A DNA stretch of 15,730 bases from an uncultured Planctomycetaceae bacterium (GCA_903921945.1 CAIXSC010000770.1:1-15730), one strand, 5' to 3'; counted from the stretch's first letter, positions 1 through 7,069 are shown. Numbers and translations are program-made. Notes: generated by a model from the sequence alone, not told the origin.

Positions 1-76
1 GATGCCAACCAAATCCATTTCGATCTGAAATGACGTCTCGTCGCCAGTCCACGAAAGCGTGACGCTGAAAGAGATC

Positions 77-102
77 GCTCAGCGAGAGGTCGCTCGCTGA
101 GC
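77..102 (-). terminator. Perfect hairpin just past the stop of the WD40 gene
   Basis: A perfect 10-bp inverted repeat (GCTCAGCGAG, loop AGGTCG, CTCGCTGAGC) begins 28 nt past the TAG stop of the minus-strand WD40 gene. Position and stem strength fit a transcription terminator. Only a poor pyrimidine stretch (TCTCTTTC) follows on the minus strand, so it is not a textbook intrinsic terminator. It could also serve a plus-strand gene ending to the left of this point, and no such gene can be supported from the first 76 bases. Confidence 0.5.
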
Positions 103-130
103 TTGGTCAAGTGCGGCAACGGCTTAACCG

Positions 131-1402
131 CTACTTTGCCGCCGGCTTGTCTGTCTTGTCGGCAGGTTTCTCCGTTGGCTTCTCAGCCGGTTTTTCGGCT
201 GGCTTTTCGGCCGGTTTCTCAGCTGGTTTTTCGGTCGGTTTCTCGGCTGGTTTCTCGGCCGGTTTCTCAGCTGGTTTTTCAGCTGGCTTCTCAGCCGGTT
301 TTTCGGCCGGTTTTTCAGCCGGTTTTTCAGCCGGTTTTTCGGCCGGTTTTTCGGTGGTTCGGCCAAATAGTTCGGCGAGCGTATTGGAGTCGTAGATGCG
401 GGGCGAGTCTTTGTGCGTGCCGACGGCCAGCAGTCTGCCGTCGGGCGAAAAGGCAACGGCCCAGGCGGTGCTCTTGAAGAGTCCGACGTTGGCGAGCTCC
501 TTCTTCTCCTTCAAGTCCCAGACTTTGAGCGAGCGATCATGGCTGACGGAGGCGAGTTTGGCGCCATCGGGAGAGAAGGCGACATCGCTGACCCAATCGC
601 GGTGTCCTTCGAGTGTCGCGGTTTCTTTGCCGGCTGCATCCCAGACCTTGATCTTGCGATCGGCGCCGCAGGTGGCGATCTGGTTGCCGTCTTTGGAATA
701 CGCGACAGCCCAGACAGCGTCTCCATGGCCTTCCAGCTTTGCCTTCTCGGTGCCCGCATTCCAATCCCACAGCTTCGCGGTTTTGTCGGTGGAGGTGGTG
801 GCGAGTGTGGCGCCATCGGGTGAGAACGCGAGATCGTATACGGCCGCTTCATGGGCTTTGAACGTTTTGGTCTCCATGCCGGTCTCGACCGCCCAGAGGG
901 TGACTTGGCCATCCTCACCGGCCGACGCAATGGTCTTGCCGTCGGACGACACAGCGATCGAGCGGCACCAGCCCTTCCGTTTTTCCATCGAAGCGAGCGG
1001 CTTCTTGTCCGCGAGGCTCCATACCGTCACTTTGCCGTCGTAGCCGCTAGTCACCGCCCGTGTTGCGTCGGGAAGCAGTGCCACCGACCACTGGTTGCTC
1101 GGCGCGCCTTCCACATTGGTCAGCAGTTCGCCCGTTTTGACGTCCCAGACTTTCAAATCACCGGGCCGGTACTGCAGGCTTTCGCCACCGGCGGTCACCA
1201 ACCTCGCATTGTCGGCGGTGAACGTTAGCGAAGTTACCCATCGGTCATGTTTGGCGATCGGCTTCGGTTCCTGGGCCAAGGTAAGGTTGGCCATGGCAAT
1301 CAGGCTTGCCGCGGACATTGCCGAGGTTCCGATTGCGGCGGCAACGCCATGGGCGTACCGACGGGCTATCCCTGAAAAAAGGGAAAACGAAAGGTGTCGC
1401 AT
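131..1402 (-). CDS. Exported WD40 seven-blade beta-propeller protein with EKPA-repeat tail
   Basis: Predicted 423-residue exported protein. Residues 1-44 form a long signal peptide (basic start, Ala/Ser/Met-rich core, likely cut near LTLA-QEP). Residues about 52-338 hold seven WD40 units with recurring SPDG and KVWD/KLWD motifs and GH dipeptides (EGHGDAV, EGHRDWV), enough for one closed seven-blade propeller. Residues 351-414 are 16 tetrads EKPA or EKPT, then DKTDKPAAK. The ATG at 1402 is chosen because AGGAG lies 10 nt upstream and the signal peptide follows directly; the frame stays open upstream to 1615, but that part has no signal-like character. WD40 propellers are protein-interaction scaffolds and no enzymatic residue is visible. 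The charged Pro-rich tail may be a periplasmic spacer or wall-contact segment (inference). It is transcribed alone, away from the eut genes. The partner is unknown. Confidence 0.9.
   Translation of the reverse strand: MRHLSFSLFSGIARRYAHGVAAAIGTSAMSAASLIAMANLTLAQEPKPIAKHDRWVTSLTFTADNARLVTAGGESLQYRPGDLKVWDVKTGELLTNVEGAPSNQWSVALLPDATRAVTSGYDGKVTVWSLADKKPLASMEKRKGWCRSIAVSSDGKTIASAGEDGQVTLWAVETGMETKTFKAHEAAVYDLAFSPDGATLATTSTDKTAKLWDWNAGTEKAKLEGHGDAVWAVAYSKDGNQIATCGADRKIKVWDAAGKETATLEGHRDWVSDVAFSPDGAKLASVSHDRSLKVWDLKEKKELANVGLFKSTAWAVAFSPDGRLLAVGTHKDSPRIYDSNTLAELFGRTTEKPAEKPAEKPAEKPAEKPAEKPAEKPAEKPAEKPAEKPTEKPAEKPAEKPAEKPAEKPTEKPADKTDKPAAK
161..352 (-). repeat. 12-bp coding tandem repeat, 16 units, encoding EKPA/EKPT
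   Basis: Sixteen in-frame 12-bp units encode the C-terminal tail of the WD40 protein (14 EKPA and 2 EKPT). The units differ mostly at synonymous third positions (gcc/gct/gca-type and aaa/gaa-type changes). This points to an old repeat kept at the protein level, not a fresh slippage expansion. The period is a multiple of 3, so unit gain or loss would keep the frame. Confidence 0.95.
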
Positions 1403-1934
1403 CGTCGAGTTTCTCCTGAGGTCGAGCTTCCGGGACGCGGAACCGCCACGCATCCGCAACTCGCCCTGGACAGAGCGAAGCTGCGACAACGCGGACGGCG
1501 AAGGACGGCCAATTGCGACGCACTCGCCGGCAATGTTCGCCCTGATTTGCCGAGTATAGCGATTCGACGGAATGTCGCGGCGATGTCTCGATCTTCTGTG
1601 GGAGACGGGGCCCAAGAAGCTGAAGGAATGGCTTTCCCGGCGGACGAAGGTCGCCGCGTTTTGACGTCGGTTGAGCGGCGTCAGTGGGCCCAGTGCGGCG
1701 ATAGCAGGACCGTTGGCTTTTCGTGTCCTGTGAGTCGTGAAGCGTTCGAGTGAGTTCGGGCACGCAAGATGCCTGAATTGGACAACCGTGGCGGCGATTG
1801 CCTTTCGCCTTCGTGGGAACTACAACCGCCAACAGTCGTGCTGCCGGGGAACTCGCAGGTGCCTGAATCGCGGAATCGGCCTGCCCGTTTCCCGGTGCGA
1901 CACCGCGCGTCGCGCACAGCGGATACACTTGCCG
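1403..1934. other. Non-coding region between the divergent WD40 gene and eut operon
   Basis: About 530 bases with no convincing gene. It should hold the divergent promoters. Near the WD40 gene, AGGAG at 1413-1417 (read on the minus strand) is its ribosome binding site. A TATACT box on the minus strand at 1553-1558 could be a -10 element for that gene, but no matching -35 is visible. A short direct repeat around TGCCTGAAT occurs near 1770 and 1860. Open frames here are short, Arg/Pro-rich and unlike any family I recognise. No B12-box (GCCACTG-like) of a cobalamin riboswitch was seen. Confidence 0.6.
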
Positions 1935-2009
1935 TTGCCCAAGTGCCCCTTGCCCAAGTGCCCGTTGCCCAAGTGCCCGTTGCCCAAGTGCCCGTTGCCG
2001 AAGTGCCCG
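1935..2009 (+). repeat. 15-bp tandem array (5 units) upstream of eutB
   Basis: Five consecutive 15-bp units of TTGCCCAAGTGCCCG: 1935-1949, 1950-1964, 1965-1979, 1980-1994 and 1995-2009. They are identical except for single changes in the first and last units. Each unit can be read as a 7-mer TGCCCGT plus an 8-mer TGCCCAAG, so the array is a string of TGCC-initiated words. It ends 40 nt before the eutB start codon, inside its likely 5' region. It could affect transcription or the leader, or be neutral intergenic repeat. Confidence 0.95.
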
Positions 2010-2049
2010 ACTTGAAACGCGATACCTGCCGGTCTTTTAGGCTCCGCAA

Positions 2050-3462
2050 GTGACCTACCAATACACATTCGGCGGCGAACGTTTTCGGTTCGCCGACCTC
2101 AAGATATTGCTTGCCAACGCCAACGAAGTGAAGTCGGGCGATCAGTTGGCGGGGGTGGCGGCCGATTCGGAGCGGCGCCGAGTGGCCGCCAAGTGTGCGT
2201 TGGCCGACGTGACGCTTGGCGAGATCGCCCGTCAGCCGGTGATCGACCCCGACGAGGACGAAGTCAGCCGGCTGATTGTCGAGAGCCATGACCTCCATGG
2301 CTTCACGCCGATGCGTAGTTGGACCGTTGGGCAACTCCGCGATTACCTGTTGGACGATGCTTCATGCGAGACAGACTTGCGTTCCCTGGCGTCGGCTTTA
2401 ACACCGGAGATGGTGGCGGCGGTCGCGAAACTGATGGGCAACAAGGACCTCGTGCTGGCGGCGAGTAAAATTCGCAACGTTACGCGGTGCAGGAACACGT
2501 TGGGCGAGGCCGGCGTCCTTGGAATCCGTGTGCAACCGAATCATCCGACGGACGACCTTGGCGGCATTCTGTTGTCGACCATCGACGGTCTGCTGCTCGG
2601 TTGTGGCGACGCCGTGATCGGCGTGAATCCGGCGGCCGAATCGATCGACGCGGTCGCGGCCGTGCTCCGTGGGCTCGACGAGTTGATCACGCATCTGGAG
2701 ATCCCGACCCAGGCTTGTTGCCTGGCGCACATCACCACGCAGTTGGCCTGCGTCGAGCGTGGTGTGCCAGTCGATTTGTTATTCCAGTCGATCGCCGGCA
2801 CCGAAGCGGCGAACCGCAGTTTTGGCATTTCGTTGGCGCTCTTGGGCGAAGGTCGCGAGCGGGTGCTGGAACAGCATGACAAACGGCCGGAGGCGAATTG
2901 GATTGGGCGCCAAGTCATGTACTTCGAAACGGGGCAGGGGAGCGCGCTTTCCGCGGACTCGCATCACGGCGTCGACCAATTGACACTCGAAGCCCGTGCG
3001 TACGGTGTGGCCCGGGCCTTCGACCCGTTCCTGGTCAATTCCGTTGTCGGCTTCATTGGCCCGAAATACTTGTACGACGAACGCCAAATCACCCGCGCCG
3101 GCCTGGAAGACCACTTCATGGGGAAGCTGCTTGGACTGCCGATGGGGTGCGACGTTTGCTACACCAATCACGCGGTCGCCGATCAGAACTCGGCGGACAA
3201 CCTACTGATGCTGCTGGCAGCCGCTGGCTGCAATTACTTCATGGGTGTGCCATGCGCCGATGACGTGATGCTGAATTACCAGTCGACCAGTTATCATGAC
3301 GCGTCGACGGTGCGCAAGTTGTTCGGCCTGCGGCCCGCTCCTGAATTCGGCCGTTGGCTGGAACGGGTTGGGATTTTCCGCGAAGGCCAACTCGCGATGC
3401 CCGACCATACGCATGCCGCCCGACAACGCCTGCTGGCTTCCGCTCATGTCCCAACCCGATGA
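2050..3462 (+). CDS. eutB: Ethanolamine ammonia-lyase large subunit (EutB)
   Basis: 470-residue large, substrate-binding subunit of adenosylcobalamin-dependent ethanolamine ammonia-lyase, which converts ethanolamine to acetaldehyde and ammonia. It lines up with E. coli EutB (about 453 residues) over its full length. Residues known to bind substrate are kept: R160 and Q162 (GIRVQPN), N193 (GVNP), E293 (YFETGQGS, E. coli E287) and D368 (MGCDVCYTNH, E. coli D362). DPFLVN, VVGFIGP and AGLEDHFMGKL are also present. The start is GTG: an in-frame TAG lies 12 nt upstream, and from the GTG the N-terminus aligns with the E. coli one with no excess. No good ribosome binding site is visible. The last 17 nt overlap the permease gene, so the genes are co-transcribed and probably coupled. 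An AdoCbl supply is required, and no cobalamin or reactivase (EutA) gene lies in the window. Confidence 0.97.
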   Translation: MTYQYTFGGERFRFADLKILLANANEVKSGDQLAGVAADSERRRVAAKCALADVTLGEIARQPVIDPDEDEVSRLIVESHDLHGFTPMRSWTVGQLRDYLLDDASCETDLRSLASALTPEMVAAVAKLMGNKDLVLAASKIRNVTRCRNTLGEAGVLGIRVQPNHPTDDLGGILLSTIDGLLLGCGDAVIGVNPAAESIDAVAAVLRGLDELITHLEIPTQACCLAHITTQLACVERGVPVDLLFQSIAGTEAANRSFGISLALLGEGRERVLEQHDKRPEANWIGRQVMYFETGQGSALSADSHHGVDQLTLEARAYGVARAFDPFLVNSVVGFIGPKYLYDERQITRAGLEDHFMGKLLGLPMGCDVCYTNHAVADQNSADNLLMLLAAAGCNYFMGVPCADDVMLNYQSTSYHDASTVRKLFGLRPAPEFGRWLERVGIFREGQLAMPDHTHAARQRLLASAHVPTR

Positions 3463-5005
3463 TTCTTCCGCGGCGATCGCCGAGGATATCCGCACGTTGC
3501 ACCATCTGGGTTACGCCCAGGAACTGGCGCGGCGAATGGGGGGATTTTCGAATCTGGCGATCTCGATGTCGATCATCTGCATCCTCTCCGGGGGCATCAC
3601 CTCGTTTCATTTGGGCTACTGCGGGGTCGGAGGCGCGGCGATCGGAATTGGGTGGCCGTTGGTGTGCGTGTTCTCGCTGATGGTCGCGATGACGATGGGG
3701 CAGGTCGCATCGGCTTTTCCCACGGCGGGCGGACTCTACCATTGGGCGGCGATCCTCGGCGGTCGTGGTTGGGGCTGGGCGACGGCTTGGTTCAATTTGG
3801 CCGGGCTGGTGACGGTGCTGGCCGCCATCAACGTCGGGACGTTTCAGTTCACCGCTCGCGCCTTCGCGCCGCAGTGGGCCGCCGATCCGTGGGCTCAAGC
3901 GATCTGTGTCGTCGCCATTACTGTCAGCCAGGCCATCTTCAATCATTTGGGAATCCGGCTCACGTCGAAGCTGACCGATTTCAGTGGTTACTGGATTCTG
4001 GTTGTCGCTGGACTGCTCACCGTCGCGCTTTTGGTCTGGGCGCCGTCCTGGGAGCCGATGCGATTGGTGACTTTCACGAATTACAGCGGCCTTCCCGAGA
4101 ACGCGCCGATCTGGCCCGCGAGTACGTCTTTGGCAGCCTTGTTCGCCATGGGCTTTTTGCTGCCCGCCTATACGATCACCGGCTTTGACGCGTCCGCGCA
4201 CGTTTCAGAGGAAACGATCAACGCGTCGCACAATGTCCCGCGGGGCATTGTTCGGTCGGTCTTGGTTTCCGGGGTTGCCGGCTGGATCATGCTCATCGCC
4301 CTGGTGCTCGCGATTCCGCAAGCCGACGATGCCGCGCGGCAGGGCGATAACATGGTGCTTTGGATTCTGCGAGCCGTGCTGCCGGGACCGGTGGGTCTCT
4401 TGATTTGCGGCGGAATCGCGGTCGCCCAGTATCTGTGCGGATTGGCGACGGTGACATCGGCTTCGCGGATGGCGTACGCGTTCGCGCGTGACGGCGGACT
4501 GCCGTTATCGTCATGGGTGCGCCGAGTCTGTCCGCGTTATCGCACGCCGGATGTGGCGATCTGGGGTGTCGCCGCCGCCTCGATCCTGTTCACGCTCTAC
4601 ACACCGGTGTACTCAACCATCACTGCCGTCTGCACAATTTTCCTTTATGTTTCGTACGTTTTGCCCACAGCATTGGGTTTGCTGGCACATGGTCGCAACT
4701 GGACCACGTACGGGCCTTGGCATTTGGGTGCCTGGTTCAAGCCGCTGGCTGCGCTCAGCGTGTTGGGATGTTGCGGGTTGATCGCCATCGGCATGCAGCC
4801 GCCGAATGAGAAGGCGGTGGTGGTGGTGGGTGGAAGTTGCCTCTTGTTGGCGGTGGGGTGGTTGGCTCGCGCCCGTCACACGTTTCCTGGTCCGCCGCAG
4901 GGACTTCTATCGAGACAGCGCGAACACGAGATCTTTATGGCCGAGTCGGCTGTCCGACAGCCGCACGTCGCGGACGAGATCGCGGCGAGGGAGTCGTCGC
5001 AGTGA
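3446..5005 (+). CDS. APC-superfamily amino acid/amine permease, probable ethanolamine importer
   Basis: 519-residue inner-membrane transporter with about 12 hydrophobic segments (roughly 36-57, 66-86, 106-130, 150-167, 182-200, 226-246, 270-290, 305-330, 367-385, 388-412, 430-449, 457-473). The cytosolic N-terminus (LHHLGYAQELARRMGGFSNLA), TGFDASAHVSEET at 245-257 and SRMAYAFARDGGLP at 340-353 are typical of the amino acid/choline (GABA permease-like) branch of the APC superfamily. It is not EutH. The start is taken at the ATG inside the end of eutB (17-nt overlap), since the frame further upstream encodes a Cys/Arg-rich stretch that is only the eutB shadow. The stop overlaps the eutC start (GTGA). 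Its location between the two enzyme subunits argues strongly for ethanolamine as substrate, but this is inference; choline, GABA or another amine is possible. Confidence 0.9.
   Translation: MSQPDDSSAAIAEDIRTLHHLGYAQELARRMGGFSNLAISMSIICILSGGITSFHLGYCGVGGAAIGIGWPLVCVFSLMVAMTMGQVASAFPTAGGLYHWAAILGGRGWGWATAWFNLAGLVTVLAAINVGTFQFTARAFAPQWAADPWAQAICVVAITVSQAIFNHLGIRLTSKLTDFSGYWILVVAGLLTVALLVWAPSWEPMRLVTFTNYSGLPENAPIWPASTSLAALFAMGFLLPAYTITGFDASAHVSEETINASHNVPRGIVRSVLVSGVAGWIMLIALVLAIPQADDAARQGDNMVLWILRAVLPGPVGLLICGGIAVAQYLCGLATVTSASRMAYAFARDGGLPLSSWVRRVCPRYRTPDVAIWGVAAASILFTLYTPVYSTITAVCTIFLYVSYVLPTALGLLAHGRNWTTYGPWHLGAWFKPLAALSVLGCCGLIAIGMQPPNEKAVVVVGGSCLLLAVGWLARARHTFPGPPQGLLSRQREHEIFMAESAVRQPHVADEIAARESSQ
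4987..4993 (+). promoter_or_regulatory. Ribosome binding site that supports the eutC GTG start
   Basis: GAGGGAG lies 8 nt before the GTG at 5002, inside the permease coding sequence. With the GTGA stop/start overlap it fixes the eutC start, although the eutC frame stays open well upstream. Confidence 0.7.
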
Positions 5006-5811
5006 CAGCGGAGCAACCGACTGCAGAGGACGGGAAGCAACTCTGTCGCGCCGACACGGTCCCCGCTGGTCTTGCCTCGGGTGACCAAGTCTCGCCGGAA
5101 TTAAGCGAATGGATTCGCCAGCGGACGCCGGCCAGAATCCTAGTAGGCCGCGCGGGGCCGGCTTATCGAACGGCGACGCAGCTAGAACTGCGTCGCGATC
5201 ATGCCGCGGCCGTTGATGCGGTTTGGGCGGAAGTGGACCTGGAACGGGACCTGGGCCGCACATTTCTCGACACCTGGCAATTGTTCGCCGTCAGCAGCCT
5301 CGCGGCGACGAAGGAAGAGTTTTTGCGTCGCCCCGATTTAGGCCGGCGGCTCGGGGAGGACGCTTGCCGGGAGATCGCCGCGAATTGTCCGACGGATATC
5401 GATCTCCAGATTGTGTTGAGTGACGGATTGTCGGCGACCGCAATCGCCACGCAAACGCCGACACTTTTGCCACTGCTGGTCGCGGAAGCGCGGGACGAGG
5501 GCTGGAAGGTTGGCCGTCCGTTTTTCATCCATCGGGGGCGTGTCGGTCTATTGAACGACATCGGCCGCATCTTGCGTCCCGAGATCGTCGTTCTGCTGAT
5601 CGGCGAGCGCCCTGGCTTGGCCACTGCGCAAAGCCTGTCCGCGTACATGGCCTACCGCCCGCGGCCTGGCGACACGGACGCCCGACGCAATCTCGTCTCG
5701 AACATCCACCAGCGCGGCGTCGCCCCCGACATCGCCGCGCGGCGGATCATGACGCTCGCGAAAAAGATGCGGTTGCGGCAAATGAGCGGCGTGGACGTGA
5801 AGGAAGATTGA
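5002..5811 (+). CDS. eutC: Ethanolamine ammonia-lyase small subunit (EutC)
   Basis: 269-residue small subunit, which with EutB forms the holoenzyme and provides much of the adenosylcobalamin-binding surface. Family landmarks in order: GRAGPAYRT (49-57), RPDLGRR (110-116), IVLSDGLSATAI (137-148), KVGRPFFIHRGRV (169-181), VVLLIGERPGL (196-206), SNIHQRG (233-239) and LAKKM (252-256). E. coli EutC is about 295 residues; the difference is a shorter variable N-terminus. The GTG start overlaps the permease TGA by 4 nt and has GAGGGAG 8 nt upstream, so translation is probably coupled. It is the last gene of the operon, and no clear intrinsic terminator follows. No aldehyde dehydrogenase, EutD/G/Q or shell protein is in view, so downstream acetaldehyde use must be encoded elsewhere. 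Confidence 0.96.
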   Translation: MTAEQPTAEDGKQLCRADTVPAGLASGDQVSPELSEWIRQRTPARILVGRAGPAYRTATQLELRRDHAAAVDAVWAEVDLERDLGRTFLDTWQLFAVSSLAATKEEFLRRPDLGRRLGEDACREIAANCPTDIDLQIVLSDGLSATAIATQTPTLLPLLVAEARDEGWKVGRPFFIHRGRVGLLNDIGRILRPEIVVLLIGERPGLATAQSLSAYMAYRPRPGDTDARRNLVSNIHQRGVAPDIAARRIMTLAKKMRLRQMSGVDVKED

Positions 5812-6169
5812 GACGTGCGGCAATCATCGCGAGTCGTTGCGCACCCACGGTGTTTGGCTGCGCACCCGATATCACGCTCGCCTTCGTGACCCGGCATGAG
5901 TGGCACAAAACAGAGGCTACGACAACGACTCGTCCGTCGATCGTTGGCCGACCAAGCCTGAAGGAGGCTGATTCCCTACCGCCTCATCTTCCCCGGAGCG
6001 GTACGTTCCTTCGCAGGGCCCACCGCGAAATCCCACCTGAGGCGTACCCGTCCGTGGCATCCCTGTTTCCCAAACGATTCGGTCTCACACGCTTTCACCG
6101 CGGCGGTAGGTGACTGCGACGGATGTGAACTTTTACCGATGTTGGCGACCTTGTGGCGTTTAGAGCCGA
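5812..6169. other. Non-coding region after eutC with nested complementary segments
   Basis: About 360 bases without a credible gene; a short open frame starting TTG at 5808 has no recognisable character. The stretch holds nested complementary segments: 5975-5983 with 6102-6110 (9 bp, CCTACCGCC/GGCGGTAGG), 6000-6005 with 6043-6048 (6 bp, GGTACG/CGTACC), and 6010-6014 with 6025-6029 (5 bp). These could be a structured RNA or chance pairing in GC-rich DNA. The 9-base word TGCGCACCC also occurs twice, near 5838 and 5869. Confidence 0.4.
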
Positions 6170-6198
6170 TTGCCGCGAGAGCGGGGCGCGATTACAAT
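6170..6198 (+). promoter_or_regulatory. Sigma70-like promoter before the cysteine-rich gene
   Basis: TTGCCG (6170-6175), a 17-bp spacer, then TACAAT (6193-6198): 4/6 and 5/6 matches to the -35 and -10 consensus at ideal spacing. The predicted transcription start near 6205 gives a short leader to the ATG at 6239. An inverted repeat GGGGCG (6183-6188) / CGCCCC (6200-6205) brackets the -10 box and could be an operator. Confidence 0.5.
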
Positions 6199-6238
6199 TC
6201 GCCCCATCGATTGATCTTTCCACGCAACCGCCCCTCCC

Positions 6239-7069
6239 ATGGCACGGCGAACCTCGACTCCGCGCTCGAAACGAGTCGCTCCAAGACGCTGGAGCGGCCG
6301 ATGCGGTTTCGTGAAGCAGACGTTCGCAGTCGCCTCGTTGTGCTGGTTCGCCATTGTCTCGGTCGGGGTTCCCCAGCAAATGGGCTGGAGCGGAGCCGCG
6401 ACGCAAGGTGTGGAATGCCGTTGTGATCCGGCCCGCAAGCGTGCTGGCCAATGTTGTTGTCGACAGCCCGCCAGTTTCCAGCGGAGCGACTCGCCAGTAC
6501 GTTCCCAATGCTGTTCGACTTCCAAGCGGGTCCTGACGCTGGATACGGCCCGCGACACGGCCTGCGACACGGCCCGCGACGCTGTCTGCAAAACGGCCCG
6601 CGACGCCGCCCGCAACGCCGCCCTCGACGCGGCGACCTGCGAGTCTGGGCGTCCTACGGTGCGAAATAGCGCCTCGAAGAAGACGGCCCCCTGTTGTTCC
6701 AAACGGCTCACGCCGCGATCGTTGCCCGCGTCTGGGGCGACTCAGGCGTGGCTGGTCGGCGATAACTCTGGCACTTCTGGCAGTCTTGGCAGTACTGGCA
6801 CGACTGGCGCGTCAAGCTCCCAGGAAAAACCCACACCGCCGCATTCCGAGGGTGGGCGGCGGCAGTCGTTCGCTATGGATGGTTGTGGTTGTGGAAGCAG
6901 CGGAAGCATTCCGGGACTGATTCGAAACCAGGACCCTAGGGTTGGCGGCAACTGTGTCGCCCTGAGCCCCGCGTTGACCTGCGTCGGTTGGGTCGAAAGT
7001 CCCGCCGTAGCCTTGCCAACAATCTATGCGTTACCCCCTGTTCCTCCTCCGCGACTCGACGTCATCTAG
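6239..7069 (+). CDS. Cysteine-rich exported protein of unknown function
   Basis: I do not recognise a named family. 276 residues with 18 cysteines, many clustered: CRC (60-62), CCC (72-74), CC (91-92), CC (152-153), CGC (216-218). A hydrophobic stretch at 28-44 (TFAVASLCWFAIVSVGV) after a basic N-terminus looks like a signal peptide. Residues 102-133 are eight tetrads of DTAR/DTAC/DAAR type. A Gly/Ser/Thr-rich linker (about 174-194) and a Pro-rich C-terminus (PPVPPPRLDVI) follow. The ATG at 6239 has no visible ribosome binding site; an in-frame GTG at 6311 would give a more compact signal peptide (VKQTFAVAS...). It precedes the DUF1559 and PepSY genes on the same strand. Paired cysteines suggest metal binding or disulfides, and with PepSY nearby an iron or copper role is conceivable; both are inference. 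GC-rich third positions support real coding. Confidence 0.7.
   Translation: MARRTSTPRSKRVAPRRWSGRCGFVKQTFAVASLCWFAIVSVGVPQQMGWSGAATQGVECRCDPARKRAGQCCCRQPASFQRSDSPVRSQCCSTSKRVLTLDTARDTACDTARDAVCKTARDAARNAALDAATCESGRPTVRNSASKKTAPCCSKRLTPRSLPASGATQAWLVGDNSGTSGSLGSTGTTGASSSQEKPTPPHSEGGRRQSFAMDGCGCGSSGSIPGLIRNQDPRVGGNCVALSPALTCVGWVESPAVALPTIYALPPVPPPRLDVI
6542..6637 (+). repeat. 12-bp-period coding repeat, eight D-T-A-R/C-type tetrads
   Basis: Eight consecutive tetrads (DTAR DTAC DTAR DAVC KTAR DAAR NAAL DAAT) arise from units like GACACGGCCCGC. The first three are nearly identical in DNA and later ones decay. It would form a charged Ala-rich helix carrying two cysteines. It has the same 12-bp period as the EKPA tail of the WD40 gene but an unrelated sequence. 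Confidence 0.85.

Noticed and set aside
1..76. Possible C-terminal ends of a plus-strand gene (frames stopping at 33 or 62)
   Set aside because: Too short to show any family character; neither frame can be preferred.
2012..2040. TTGAAA-N17-TTTTAG as an eutB promoter
   Set aside because: The -10 box matches only 3/6 and would start transcription almost at the start codon.
1403..2049. Cobalamin riboswitch upstream of the B12-dependent enzyme genes
   Set aside because: No B12-box-like GCCACTG or matching core was found.
1681..2334. 217-codon minus-strand open frame across the 15-bp array
   Set aside because: Overlaps the well-supported eutB start region and gives only a repeat-derived GTWAT translation.
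3239..4201. 320-codon minus-strand open frame
   Set aside because: Antisense to eutB and permease; Arg/Gln/Asp-rich low-complexity translation, no domain.
5808..6113. 101-codon plus-strand frame starting in a TTGA overlap with the eutC stop
   Set aside because: No ribosome binding site, no family character, composition unlike the neighbouring genes.
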